64,000 nucleotides of DNA from DASRBN01 sp035294305 (GTDB taxonomy: Bacteria; Chloroflexota; Ktedonobacteria; Ktedonobacterales; Ktedonobacteraceae). The DNA is taken from NCBI GenBank assembly GCA_035294305.1, contig DATGLD010000012.1, positions 62,001-126,000 of the forward strand. The letters run 5' to 3'. Below, in pieces: positions 1-8,795 of the stretch. Within the stretch, counting starts at the first letter, position 1; every line of letters starts with the position of its first letter. Under the pieces are notes generated by a model that saw nothing but the letters and a program-made list of their open reading frames with translations, was not told the DNA's origin and did no database searches. A program made the position numbers and the translations under genes.

Positions 1-13
1 AATAATTAGCTAC

Positions 14-50
14 TTGACAAATATAAGTAAACGTGCTATAGTTACTATAG
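14..50 (+). promoter_or_regulatory. Sigma-70-type promoter with overlapping palindrome
   Basis: TTGACA at 14-19 and TATAGT at 37-42 are separated by 17 bp, and TG at 34-35 gives an extended -10. The -10 lies inside the inverted repeat GCTATAG-TTA-CTATAGC (35-51), so a repressor bound there would block RNA polymerase. A GGAGG ribosome site precedes the ATG at 108. The placement resembles redox-sensing MarR/HxlR-type operators, but no regulator gene is adjacent, so the regulator is unknown. Confidence 0.7.
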
Positions 51-107
51 CTTATAAAGCTACTAACAATTTGATAGAAACAGATCAAATAAGGAGGAAC
101 ACTTGTT

Positions 108-671
108 ATGGCATGGGAAATTGATCCCTCGCATTCAGAAGCTTCATTTAGCGTAAAGCACATGATGTTCGCGACCGTTCGGGGGCACTTCAATGTTTTG
201 AGCGGTCACTTACATATTGATGAGCAGCATTCCGAGAATTCCTGGGTTGAGGCGCAAGTTGATGCGGCGAGCGTAGATACGCGCGATGAGCGCCGTGATG
301 GCCATCTGAAATCCCCGGATTTCTTCGATGTGCAGAATTATCCAACCATTACTTTCAAGAGCACAAAGGTTGAGTCTGCTGGCGGCAACGAGTATAACGT
401 GACCGGCGACTTGACGATGCATGGCATAACGCATCCGGTGACGTTCAAGGCCGAATACTATGGTACTGGCAAGAATCCCTGGGGTATGACGGTTGCTGGC
501 CTGAGCGCAAAAGCAAAGATCAACCGCAAAGACTGGAACCTCAACTGGAACCAGGCGCTGGAGACCGGTGGCTGGCTCGTCAGTGACGAAGTGACAATCG
601 AAATCGACCTCGAGGCTGTTCAGAAGCCCGAGCAAGTTGCGGAACAGGCTGCTGTTGAGGCAGGAGCGTAA
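108..671 (+). CDS. YceI family protein
   Basis: A 187-residue protein of the YceI family, a lipocalin-like beta-barrel that binds isoprenoid-type lipids. Family features seen are WEIDPSHSEASFSVKHMM at the N-terminus, the central DVQNYPTITFKSTKVE stretch, and GDLTMHGITHPV near residue 105. There is no signal peptide, so unlike the periplasmic E. coli protein this one should be cytoplasmic. The C-terminus carries an Ala/Glu-rich tail beyond the domain. The ATG follows AAGGAGGA at good spacing and the upstream promoter is strong. The gene stands alone. Its exact ligand cannot be read from sequence. Confidence 0.9.
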   Translation: MAWEIDPSHSEASFSVKHMMFATVRGHFNVLSGHLHIDEQHSENSWVEAQVDAASVDTRDERRDGHLKSPDFFDVQNYPTITFKSTKVESAGGNEYNVTGDLTMHGITHPVTFKAEYYGTGKNPWGMTVAGLSAKAKINRKDWNLNWNQALETGGWLVSDEVTIEIDLEAVQKPEQVAEQAAVEAGA

Positions 672-710
672 GACAATCGGTTTGAACAAAATACTATGGT
701 AAGGGATACC

Positions 711-766
711 AGCCGATCAATCGGCGCTGGGTACGGTGAACCGGCCCCAGCGCCGATTGATCGGCT
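711..766. repeat. Long palindrome, GCCGATTGATCGGC family
   Basis: Perfect 21-bp arms at 711-731 and 746-766 enclose a 14-bp loop that itself contains CGGT-GA-ACCG, so almost the whole 56 bp folds into one hairpin. The core GCCGATCAATCGGC recurs at 4528, 21464, 34272, 34347 and 36385. Lying 40 bp after the YceI stop it could end transcription, although no T-tract follows. Confidence 0.85.
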
Positions 767-782
767 ATTATGTTTGATTTAT

Positions 783-1180
783 TTATGCCACCCATACCTT
801 CACTTTACCCCCACCGGTCTCCGAATCTTCGGCGGAAGTGATGTATTTACTATCAGGCGACCAGGCCAGGGTGCGTACCTCAGTCGCATGGCCATGATAG
901 GTATAAAGCGTTTTGCCATGCGAGGCGTTCCAGATCTGGAACCGTTGTATCCGCGCCGCCAGAGGCAATGCGCTGTCCATTGGGAGACCATGCCACAGAA
1001 AGTATGCTGGGACCACCATTAGGGTTGGGGTTATATATGAAGACATGTTTACCCGTTGTTGCGTCAAATTCACGTACAACTATGTCCGTTCCCATGGCGA
1101 TACGCGCACTGTTGGGAGGCCACGCCAGCGAGTAGATATTGTCTTCAGAATGACATGGTCTGGGTCGTCCAGGGTGTGAC
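783..1180 (-). pseudogene. WD40-repeat protein fragment, frameshifted
   Basis: Two minus-strand frames together give about two and a half WD40 repeats. One frame (from about 1180 down to 950) reads DNIYSLAWPPNSARIAMGTD followed by SILSVAWSPNGQRIASGGAD. After a frameshift near 945 the other reads QIWNASHGKTLYTYHGHA, VRTLAWSPDSKYITSAED and ends KVKVWVA-stop at 783. The SLAWSPD and KVWVA blocks are the typical WD repeat core and final strand. No N-terminal part or start with a ribosome site is present, so this is the 3' remnant of a WD40 protein, probably originally fused to a kinase or regulator. Confidence 0.75.
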
Positions 1181-1322
1181 CTGGGATGACTCAACTTTTA
1201 AATGACCTACCAGCGGTGGATATTTATTGCTATATGCTCCTGCATACTCTATAATAAGGTAGCCAATAAGGTAGCCGTGAGAGAACGGTCTAAAAAGGTG
1301 CAGGAAGCTCCTTAAGAGGAGG

Positions 1323-3122
1323 GTGTGGCTGTGTTCAACCCTACAGATCGTGCGCCAGACAGAGCATGAGGTTGACGAGCCTCGTTTTTCGATGCTCGAA
1401 ACAATTCGCGAATACGCTCATGAATGCCTGGTTGCCAGCGGGGAAGAAAATATTACTTGCCAGGCTCATGCCACCTATTACTTGATGCTCGCGGAGCAAT
1501 CAGAAACAGAACTGGGAGGTCCGGGGCAGATGGTGTGGTTAGAGCGCCTGGAACGCGAGCATGATAATCTACTCGCCGCGCAACGCTGGTCAATTGAGCG
1601 GGGTGAGAAGCAGTCGGGAGCAGAGGCAGCATATGCTATGGAGATAGCCCTGCGCCTGGCAGGAGCCCTGCGGCGCTTCTGGCAGATGCATGGCTACCTC
1701 AATGAAGGGCAAACATTTCTCGAGCGCCTATTGACGGCCAGCCAGGGCATAGTCGTGTCCACAAGAGCGAGGGCGAAGGCCCTCATCGCCGCTGCCACAC
1801 TGGCAGCCGTCCAGAATGACTACGATCACGTCGAGAGCTACGCGCGTCAAAGTCTTGCCTTGTTTCGCGAACTCGGCGATCAGCCTAATATCGCGCTCTC
1901 CCTGTATTTGCTGAGCGTCGTCCCTTTGATGAAAGGCGATAATGCCACCGCTCGATCTCTCAGCGAAGAAGCTCTGGTCCTTTTCCGCCAGATGGGCGAC
2001 AAGGAGCGTATCGCCTGGTCGCTTTCCACGCTCGGCCTGATCGACAGCCAGGAGGGAAAGCATGACATCGCTCAGATGCGCTTTGAAGAAAGCCTGTCCG
2101 TCCATAGAGAGCTTGGCGATAGACGTGGCATCGCGGCGTCTCTGTTACGCTTAGCCCAGGACCTCTTTGTTTCGCAACGCAATACTCTACCCGTAGAGGC
2201 CGCTTCATCCCGCCCAGCGGCGCTTCACCGGCCTTCCACACCCGGTCTGCGTAAGCAGGATCGAATACGCTCGCTGCTCGAGGAAGCCCTCGCGCTTTAC
2301 CGGCAATTAGGTGATAAGGATGGCATTGCCAATGCGTACTCTCTCTCGGGCCAGCTAGCCCTCTATTCGGGAGATGCCACCACTGCTCGCGCGCTACTGC
2401 AAGAAAGTCTTGAGATGTATCGAGAAATGGGCCATCGCAGGGGCATCGGTGAATCGCTAGCCCGGTTGGCGCGGGCATTGACGGCCCAGAATGAATACGC
2501 CGCCGCCCATTTCCTCTACGAAGAGAGCCTCGCTATCGCCAGACAACTGAATCATAGCTGGTTGATAGCTTTCTGCCTGGAAGGGCTGGCCGTGGAAGCC
2601 GTACAAAATAAGGAATTTCTCTGGGCCGCGCAACTATTGGGGTTAGCGGAACATTTGCGGCAGAGTATCAATTTCCCTCTTCCTCCTGTGGAGAGTACCG
2701 GGCATGAACGGCTGCTTGCGATCATACGCTCTGGCCTGAACCCGGATATCTTCGCGGTTGCCCGGGCAAGGGGTGGCGCGTCAACGGTTGAGCAGGTGAT
2801 CGGAGCGCGAGAGCAAGATGTGCTACTAGATAGTTCTGGGGATGTAGGGACGAGGTTGATTGCATCCGGTTTGGACACATCTCCTTCTCTGGTGTCCTCT
2901 GCTGAGGACTCTCCCTCGCTGACCTATCCCGCCGGATTGACCGCGCGAGAAGTGGAGGTGTTGCGCCTCGTCGCACGTGGATTGACCAACAGTGAGATAG
3001 CCAGAGAATTAGGACTGAGCGAAAAAACCATCGCGCATCATCTCACTCATATCTTCAACAAAACATCCAGCGACAATCGCGCCGCTGCTGTTGCTTTCGC
3101 CTTTCACCATGGCCTCGCTTGA
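1323..3122 (+). CDS. TPR-LuxR transcriptional regulator lacking its ATPase domain
   Basis: Residues about 20-60 (EPRFSMLETIREYAHECLVA) match the segment that follows the ATPase/winged-helix part in large ATPase-TPR-LuxR regulators; the gene at the far end of this window has the same block. It is followed by TPR-like helical repeats (about 100-440) with recurring SLALFRELGD and ALYRQLGDKDGIA motifs, and a C-terminal LuxR HTH (TAREVEVLRLVARGLTNSEI, about 538-595). The P-loop ATPase normally preceding this is absent, and the upstream DNA to 1190 does not encode it. An AAGAGGAG ribosome site lies just before the first start, so it may still be translated. It is either a decaying 5'-truncated gene or an ATP-independent regulator. 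Confidence 0.75.
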   Translation: MWLCSTLQIVRQTEHEVDEPRFSMLETIREYAHECLVASGEENITCQAHATYYLMLAEQSETELGGPGQMVWLERLEREHDNLLAAQRWSIERGEKQSGAEAAYAMEIALRLAGALRRFWQMHGYLNEGQTFLERLLTASQGIVVSTRARAKALIAAATLAAVQNDYDHVESYARQSLALFRELGDQPNIALSLYLLSVVPLMKGDNATARSLSEEALVLFRQMGDKERIAWSLSTLGLIDSQEGKHDIAQMRFEESLSVHRELGDRRGIAASLLRLAQDLFVSQRNTLPVEAASSRPAALHRPSTPGLRKQDRIRSLLEEALALYRQLGDKDGIANAYSLSGQLALYSGDATTARALLQESLEMYREMGHRRGIGESLARLARALTAQNEYAAAHFLYEESLAIARQLNHSWLIAFCLEGLAVEAVQNKEFLWAAQLLGLAEHLRQSINFPLPPVESTGHERLLAIIRSGLNPDIFAVARARGGASTVEQVIGAREQDVLLDSSGDVGTRLIASGLDTSPSLVSSAEDSPSLTYPAGLTAREVEVLRLVARGLTNSEIARELGLSEKTIAHHLTHIFNKTSSDNRAAAVAFAFHHGLA

Positions 3123-3333
3123 TGACTCTATAGGCATTTCTTCCCATGCCACCGGTTTCTGTCCTGTCAGAACTGCTCCAGGATTTAGCAATTCTTCCGA
3201 TGCTAAAGCAGATGGTGGAACGTTATACTTCGAACATTGGATACTGTAGGGGTACAATTGAGCGGAGTCTGTTCTGATTCATTTACCTCCACTGCTTATA
3301 CTCTATCCGTTCATGAGATGAAGGTACACGACG

Positions 3334-3951
3334 ATGCATACACCTGTTTCTCTGCGCGCTAGCTGCCGTATTATGCTTTCACTCTGGCCCGGCCTACTCT
3401 GCCTGTTCCTGCACGGCTTGATCGAGGTTGTCTCGCATCGTCCGGCTACAAATGAGCCTGAATTTCAGATCTTTTACCAGGAGAACCTGCGCCCCATTTA
3501 TCGCTATATCTATAGCAAGGTGAGAAATCATGAAGAGGCCGAAGACCTCACCTCTCAAGTTTTTCTCAAGGCCGTCCGCCATCTTGATCTGAACTATAAC
3601 TCACAGGGCAGGCGCAAGTGGCTCTATCAAGTTGCACGGACGACTATCACCGACTTCTGGCGTTCTCACTACAGTATGTCCTCAATCTCCCTGGAAACGT
3701 TGCTCGAATCTGATTGGGATGGGCCTCTCGACGATTCCTCCATTGAGGAGAACGGCAACGCTACACAACGTGTTCATCGCATCCTGGAGGCGCTGCCGGA
3801 ACAATATCGAGCAGTCCTGACTTGCCGTTTCCTGCTCGGCCTCTCCATTAAAGAAACCGCTGTGAAGTTGAACTTGACCGAAGTCAATGTCAAAGCATTA
3901 CAGTTTCGTGGCCTCAAACGCGCCTCCGAGCTCGAAGACCAGCTGGCTTAG
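3334..3951 (+). CDS. ECF-type RNA polymerase sigma factor
   Basis: Region 2 lies at about residues 44-112 (FYQENLRPIYRYIYSKVRNH, then EEAEDLTSQVFLKAV and WLYQVARTTITDFWR). Region 4 lies at about 146-204 (LPEQYRAVLTCRFLLGLSIK, ETAVKLNLTEVNVKAL). No anti-sigma gene follows. The annotated start gives a hydrophobic 30-residue leader that is unusual for this family, so translation may begin further in; no clear ribosome site resolves this. The family directs transcription of small stress or envelope regulons. The target promoter is unknown. Confidence 0.88.
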   Translation: MHTPVSLRASCRIMLSLWPGLLCLFLHGLIEVVSHRPATNEPEFQIFYQENLRPIYRYIYSKVRNHEEAEDLTSQVFLKAVRHLDLNYNSQGRRKWLYQVARTTITDFWRSHYSMSSISLETLLESDWDGPLDDSSIEENGNATQRVHRILEALPEQYRAVLTCRFLLGLSIKETAVKLNLTEVNVKALQFRGLKRASELEDQLA

Positions 3952-3969
3952 GGATGATCCTCCAATATC

Positions 3970-3999
3970 TGGTATAATCAAGAGCGGATAGTGAAAGGA
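3970..3999 (+). promoter_or_regulatory. Extended -10 promoter and ribosome site
   Basis: TG-G-TATAAT spans 3970-3978, with no recognisable -35. AAAGGAG follows 15-20 bp later and precedes the ATG at 4007. This implies a very short leader for the UPF0114 gene. Confidence 0.55.
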
Positions 4000-4006
4000 G
4001 TCGTTC

Positions 4007-4525
4007 ATGCTTCGGCGCGCGCTTGCTGGCAGTCGCTACCTGGTCATCATCGCCGTAATTGGCACGTTTCTAGCCGCAATCGCTGTGCTCGTTTACGGTG
4101 CTTTTACAGTGGTGGCTACCATCATCGATGTGTTTACGCATGGCGGATTTACTACGACAGGCGCAAAGCTCCTTGCCGTCGATGATATTGAACTGATCGA
4201 CCTGTTCCTGCTGGGTACGGTCCTCTATATCATTGCCCTGGGACTTTACAACCTGTTCATCGATGATAAGCTGCCTGTACCGCGCTGGCTCGAAATCGTT
4301 AACCTCGACGGTTTAAAGGAGACGCTGCTGCGTGTGATCATTGTATTGCTGGCGGTTACATTTCTTGGGTACGTGGTCAACTGGGATGGTAATGCGAACA
4401 TTCTGGACCTGGGCGTCGCTGTCGGGTTAGTGTTGTTTGCCCTCGCCTTTGTCCTGAATAGAGGAAGTTTAGGTGGCGGTCTTCGTAAATTGTCAGATAA
4501 AAATGAATCCCCCAAAGAACCATAG
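4007..4525 (+). CDS. UPF0114 (YqhA-like) family membrane protein
   Basis: A 172-residue integral membrane protein with four hydrophobic segments (about 12-37, 63-85, 107-126 and 134-152). Family hallmarks are the LAGSRYLVIIAVIGTFLAAI start, DIELIDLFLLGTVLYIIALG after the first hairpin, and LPVPRWLEIVNLDGLKETLL before TM3. Function of the family is not established; it is a cytoplasmic-membrane protein sometimes proposed as a small channel or stress protein. The start is supported by AAAGGAG. The TAG stop is formed by the first bases of a palindromic repeat. Confidence 0.85.
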   Translation: MLRRALAGSRYLVIIAVIGTFLAAIAVLVYGAFTVVATIIDVFTHGGFTTTGAKLLAVDDIELIDLFLLGTVLYIIALGLYNLFIDDKLPVPRWLEIVNLDGLKETLLRVIIVLLAVTFLGYVVNWDGNANILDLGVAVGLVLFALAFVLNRGSLGGGLRKLSDKNESPKEP

Positions 4526-4542
4526 GGCCGATTGATCGGCCC
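4523..4542. repeat. GCCGATTGATCGGC palindrome at a stop codon
   Basis: GGGCCGAT-TG-ATCGGCCC is a perfect 8-bp-arm palindrome at 4525-4542. The preceding TA plus its first G make the TAG stop of the UPF0114 gene. It may act as an RNA hairpin protecting or ending the transcript. Confidence 0.85.
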
Positions 4543-4605
4543 GCGTTCCTGATGCGGAGCCATTTTGAAAACTCCTGCCTGGCCATAGTACTAGACAATT
4601 TGTTC

Positions 4606-4634
4606 TTGTGGCTATACTCGAAATATGATATAAT
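4606..4634 (+). promoter_or_regulatory. gyrA promoter
   Basis: TTGTGG (4606-4611) and TATAAT (4629-4634) are 17 bp apart, with TG at 4626-4627 extending the -10. The leader of about 95 nt ends in GAGGAAA before the gyrA ATG at 4735. Confidence 0.65.
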
Positions 4635-4734
4635 GTATTCCGTAGGCTCGAATATTATACGACCCTCGCCCAGCATGCATTTCAATACATGAGCGCCAAA
4701 AGGCTATTTATGGCTTCTTTTATGAGGAAATTTT

Positions 4735-7700
4735 ATGGAACTTGGCAATATTAAAACCGTAAGCATCGTAGAGGAAATGACGGGCGCCTATCTCGACTAC
4801 TCTATGAGCGTGATTGTCAGCCGCGCTCTGCCCGATGTGCGTGACGGGCTCAAACCCGTCCACCGGCGCGTCCTCTACGCTATGGATCAAATGGGCTTGC
4901 AATCCACCAAGGCGTTTCGCAAATGCGCCGGCACGGTCGGCGAAGTCTTGAAAAGCTATCACCCCCACGGCGATGTGGCCGTTTACGACTCCCTCGTGCG
5001 CATGGCGCAGCCCTGGTCGATGCGCTACCCCCTCGTTCTTGGGCAGGGTAACTTCGGCTCCCAGGATGACGACCCCCCGGCGGCCATGCGTTATTGTGTA
5101 ACGGGAGACACGCTCGTCATCACCGACAAAGGGCTGGTGCCGATCAGTCAGATTTCGCAGCCAGGCATTGAAGATGTTTCTGTGCGTGTCCTGTCAAAAG
5201 CCGGTAAAACCAGTACGGCCAGTAAGTGGTGGGACTGCGGCGCGTTCCCGACCTGGCGCGTGCGCACACAGCGAGGATACGAAATCACAGGTACGTTAAA
5301 TCATCCCTTGCTGGTGGCAGTACCCCACGATCCTGATGGGCGCGTCACGCTCACCTGGAAAACCATTGACCAGCTAGCGATCGGCGACTATGTTGTTCTG
5401 GATCGAAGCGGCATCTTGTGGCCAGAACAGCCTGTTGATCTGCGTCCATTCCATTCCTCAGTTCTCCAGAAGTCCTGTGTGAAGCAGCACACGCTCCCAG
5501 AGACGCTAGACGAGGATATGGCCTTCATTCTGGGAGCGCTGCTGGCAGAAGGGACGTTCCGCGAGCAAGGAATCGAGTTTACGAATACCCCTGGTGACTT
5601 TGCAGACCAGTTCATTCAGGCGTGGCAGCGCGTCTTCCCAACATGTCGCTTGCGTATCCTCGAGAGAGAACCTGTTAGCTACGGCAAGAAGCCATTCCTG
5701 CGCATGCAGGTAGTGAGCCAGCATGTCATATCGTTCCTCCAGGCTTTGGGATTGTCAGGGCATTCGGCACAACGGCAGATACCTGAAGCAATCTTGCGCT
5801 CACCTCGCAACGTGGTCGCCGCTTTCTTGCGCGGCCTGTTTGAGAGTGATGGAGCGGTTGGAAAATCTGGTCGCAGCCTGCTGCAGATTAATCTGCCGGC
5901 ACGTAACCGTCTCATGCTCCGGCAGGTTCAAACGCTGTTGCTGCGTTTCGGTATTGTGGCGTCATTAACTAATGATAGAACCCGGCAAATGTATCGCCTG
6001 CTGATTACCGGCCGCGAGAACCTTGCCCTGTTTGCTAATGAGATCGGTTTCATCTCAGTACTGAAAGGTAAGGCGCTTGCCGCCATTCTTCGCCTGCATA
6101 CCGGCAAGGCTTTGTCTCGTACTGATTATGTACCCTATCTGGCCGCATATATCAGAACACATGCCACTCGCGCTGGCCGCGAGTGGCTGTCAAAGCATAA
6201 CGGTGATCGTCCGGACCCCCTGGCCGCAACGCTTCCCCGCCCCGGCCAGGTCTTACCAGCAGTGGCCGTTGCCGAGATCGAGAATCTGGCCTGGCAGCAT
6301 TATCTCTTTGAGCGCATCGAAAGTATCGAAGACGCCGGTGTGCAGCCGGTCTATTCCTTACGTGTGGACAGTGAATGCCACTCGTTCGTGGCGAACGGTT
6401 TTGTGAATCATAACACCGAGGCGAAGATGGCCGCCATCGCCGATGAGTTGCTGCGCGATATCGACAAAGACACCGTCGATTTCGTTCCCAATTATGACAA
6501 CCAGACCAAAGAGCCTACCGTCCTGCCTGCGCGCCTGCCAAATTTGCTTCTGAACGGCTCTACAGGCATCGCCGTCGGCATGGCTACCAACATACCGCCG
6601 CACAACCTGGTCGAAGTCTGCAACGGTATCGCCCACCTGATTGATAATCCCGAGGCCACCACCGAGGAACTCTCGCGCATCATCCGCGGGCCTGATTTTC
6701 CGACCGGTGGCATCATCCAGGGGCGCGAGGGCATCCGCAATACCTACGCCAACGGGCGCGGTCGCATCGTTGTGCGCGCGCGCACGCGCCTGGAAGAGAG
6801 CGAACGTGGGCGCATCAGCATCATCGTCACCGAACTGCCCTACCAGGTCAATAAGGCGGAACTGGTCAAAAAGATCGCCGAATTGACGCGCGACAAGAGG
6901 ATCGACGGTATCTCCGAGGTGCGCGACGAATCCGACCGCCAGGGTATGCGTATCTACATTGAACTCAAACGCGAGGCCAATCCCGAACGCATCCTCAACC
7001 TGCTCTATAAATATACCGCCATGCAGAGCGCGTTCAATGCCAACATGCTCGCGCTCGTCGATCAACAGCCGCGCACGCTGACGCTCAAGGCCTTTCTGCA
7101 ACACTACATCAACCACCGCGAGAACGTCATCACCCGCCGCACGCGCTTCGAGCTCGCGAAGGCCGAGGCGCGCAAACATGTCCTCGATGGTTTCATCATC
7201 GCCTACAATAACCTGGATGCGATCATCAAAACCATTCGCGAATCGCGGCAGGCGGAGGCCGCGCTGGTTACCGAGCTCTCGCAGAAATTTGCCCTCTCCG
7301 AAATACAGAGCAAGGCCATCCTGGATATGCGCCTGGCAAGACTGGCCGCGTTAGAGCGCCTCAAGATCGAGGAAGAGTTACGCGAGGTGCTGAAAAATAT
7401 CGAGTACTACCAGATGCTGCTCTCCGATGTGCGCGAAATTCGCGAACTCATCAAAGAAGACCTGCGCGAACTGAAGGAGAAATATGGTGATGAGCGCCGC
7501 ACGGATATCATTGAAGCCGAGGCTGGTGAGTTCAAGGCCGAAGACCTGATCCCCAACGAGGAGGTCGTCGTTACCCTGACCGAGAAGGGCTACATCAAGC
7601 GTCTGCCGTCCAGCACCTATCGCGCCCAGCGCAGGGGTGGCAGGGGCATTACCGGCATGGCTACGCGTGAAGACGATACTGTCCGTCACCTTCTGGTCGC

Positions 7701-8619
7701 GCATAGTCACGACAGCCTGCTCTTTTTTACCGACCGTGGCCGCGTCTTCCAGCTGAAAGTCTATGAATTGCCCGACGTGAGCCGCACGGCCAAGGGCGAG
7801 CATATTATCAACCTCATCTCGATTGAGCAGCGCGAGCGCGTGACGGCGCTTGTCTGCGTGCCAAAGGGTGTGAGCCGCGATTTCATGATCGTGGCCACGT
7901 GCAAGGGCGAAGTCAAGAAGACGGCTATGGACGAGTTCGAGGTCGTGCGCCGTTCAGGACTGATCGCCATGGACCTGGAAGAGGATGATGAACTGATCGG
8001 CGCCAGGCTTGCTCGCGCCGGTGACGATGTACTGCTGGTTACAGCAGGTGGGCAGGCCATTCGCTTCACGGTCGCCGAATTACGCTCAGCCTCGCGCATG
8101 AGCGGTGGCGTGCGAGGCATTCGCCTGGCCCAAGGCGATAGAGTCGTTTCGCTCAACCTCGCGACTCCCGGCTGCGAGCTGCTGGTTGTGACCGAGCATG
8201 GCTACGGCAAGCGTACACCTCTCGAAGAGTACCCAGCGCACAATCGTGGCGGCGGCGGCGTGATCACCGCCCGCATCACAGAGAAGACCGGTCGCGTGGC
8301 CGCTTCGCGCATGGTCAGCGAGAAGGACAACGACCTGATGATCATCTCAGCCGGAGGCGTAGTTATTCGCACGGATGTAGCGACCATCGCAAAGGTCGGG
8401 CGCGCCACCCAGGGGGTGCGCTTAATGCACCTGGCTGAAGGCGATAGCGTCGTAGCAATCGCGACAACCAACGGCAAGAAGCTCGAACCCCAGAACGGCG
8501 ACGAGAATGGCAATGCCGGCGAGGCAGAGGAAGCCGAAGAAATCGAAGCCGAGTTGGATGAGCTAACCGAGTTGGAAGTGGACGAGCCGGCGCAAGAGCA
8601 GCATGATGGGGCAGAGTGA
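4735..8619 (+). CDS. gyrA: DNA gyrase subunit A with intein
   Basis: The precursor has 1294 residues. Removing the 440-residue intein leaves 854, the normal GyrA length. The N-terminal winged-helix domain has MSVIVSRALPDVRDGLKPVH and RRVLYAMDQMG; the catalytic tyrosine is Tyr120 in AAMRY, directly before the intein. After splicing it would read AAMRYTEAKM. The C-terminal beta-pinwheel has six GyrA-type blades, and the GyrA box QRRGGRG at residues 965-971 separates it from ParC. The gene ends in a long acidic tail. No gyrB is adjacent. Gyrase introduces negative supercoils using ATP hydrolysis by GyrB. A functional enzyme here requires splicing, since the intein separates the active-site Tyr from the rest of the domain. 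Confidence 0.97.
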   Translation: MELGNIKTVSIVEEMTGAYLDYSMSVIVSRALPDVRDGLKPVHRRVLYAMDQMGLQSTKAFRKCAGTVGEVLKSYHPHGDVAVYDSLVRMAQPWSMRYPLVLGQGNFGSQDDDPPAAMRYCVTGDTLVITDKGLVPISQISQPGIEDVSVRVLSKAGKTSTASKWWDCGAFPTWRVRTQRGYEITGTLNHPLLVAVPHDPDGRVTLTWKTIDQLAIGDYVVLDRSGILWPEQPVDLRPFHSSVLQKSCVKQHTLPETLDEDMAFILGALLAEGTFREQGIEFTNTPGDFADQFIQAWQRVFPTCRLRILEREPVSYGKKPFLRMQVVSQHVISFLQALGLSGHSAQRQIPEAILRSPRNVVAAFLRGLFESDGAVGKSGRSLLQINLPARNRLMLRQVQTLLLRFGIVASLTNDRTRQMYRLLITGRENLALFANEIGFISVLKGKALAAILRLHTGKALSRTDYVPYLAAYIRTHATRAGREWLSKHNGDRPDPLAATLPRPGQVLPAVAVAEIENLAWQHYLFERIESIEDAGVQPVYSLRVDSECHSFVANGFVNHNTEAKMAAIADELLRDIDKDTVDFVPNYDNQTKEPTVLPARLPNLLLNGSTGIAVGMATNIPPHNLVEVCNGIAHLIDNPEATTEELSRIIRGPDFPTGGIIQGREGIRNTYANGRGRIVVRARTRLEESERGRISIIVTELPYQVNKAELVKKIAELTRDKRIDGISEVRDESDRQGMRIYIELKREANPERILNLLYKYTAMQSAFNANMLALVDQQPRTLTLKAFLQHYINHRENVITRRTRFELAKAEARKHVLDGFIIAYNNLDAIIKTIRESRQAEAALVTELSQKFALSEIQSKAILDMRLARLAALERLKIEEELREVLKNIEYYQMLLSDVREIRELIKEDLRELKEKYGDERRTDIIEAEAGEFKAEDLIPNEEVVVTLTEKGYIKRLPSSTYRAQRRGGRGITGMATREDDTVRHLLVAHSHDSLLFFTDRGRVFQLKVYELPDVSRTAKGEHIINLISIEQRERVTALVCVPKGVSRDFMIVATCKGEVKKTAMDEFEVVRRSGLIAMDLEEDDELIGARLARAGDDVLLVTAGGQAIRFTVAELRSASRMSGGVRGIRLAQGDRVVSLNLATPGCELLVVTEHGYGKRTPLEEYPAHNRGGGGVITARITEKTGRVAASRMVSEKDNDLMIISAGGVVIRTDVATIAKVGRATQGVRLMHLAEGDSVVAIATTNGKKLEPQNGDENGNAGEAEEAEEIEAELDELTELEVDEPAQEQHDGAE
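5095..6414 (+). other. GyrA intein with LAGLIDADG homing endonuclease
   Basis: The element encodes precursor residues 121-560 (440 aa). Block A starts with Cys1 (CVTGDTLVITDKGLVPISQI). Block B has GTLNHPLL, with the TxxH Thr67 and His70 of the intein. The endonuclease has motifs LGALLAEG (intein about 146-153) and LRGLFESDG (about 245-253). Blocks F and G are YSLRVDSECHSFVANGFVNH followed by the terminal Asn, and the +1 extein residue is Thr. The insertion point between the active-site Tyr and Thr is the one used by mycobacterial GyrA inteins. The first motif has Glu where many enzymes have Asp, so endonuclease activity is uncertain; all splicing residues are present. Confidence 0.95.
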
Positions 8620-8640
8620 TTGAATTGGCAGAATATGGGT

Positions 8641-8665
8641 AGGAGGGTCGTTTATAGACTCTCCT
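8641..8665 (+). terminator. Hairpin after gyrA
   Basis: AGGAGGGTC (8641-8649) pairs with GACTCTCCT (8657-8665) with one G-U pair and a 7-nt loop. Only a weak T-rich stretch follows, so termination is tentative. Confidence 0.45.
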
Positions 8666-8795
8666 CTTATCATCCATAAAAACGCCGCCTACTTGTTGTA
8701 ATGCTCCTCGCTTTCAGGTAATCTATCTGTGGTGTTAGACTCTTCACCCGTTTTCGTCGCAGAAGACCATCTTATTTCTTCAAGGAGGAAGAACA

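Noticed and set aside
210..689. A 159-codon minus-strand frame over the YceI gene
   Set aside because: Antisense shadow of a well-supported family member with promoter and ribosome site.
6358..7179. A 273-codon minus-strand frame inside gyrA
   Set aside because: Shadow of the GyrA coding sequence.
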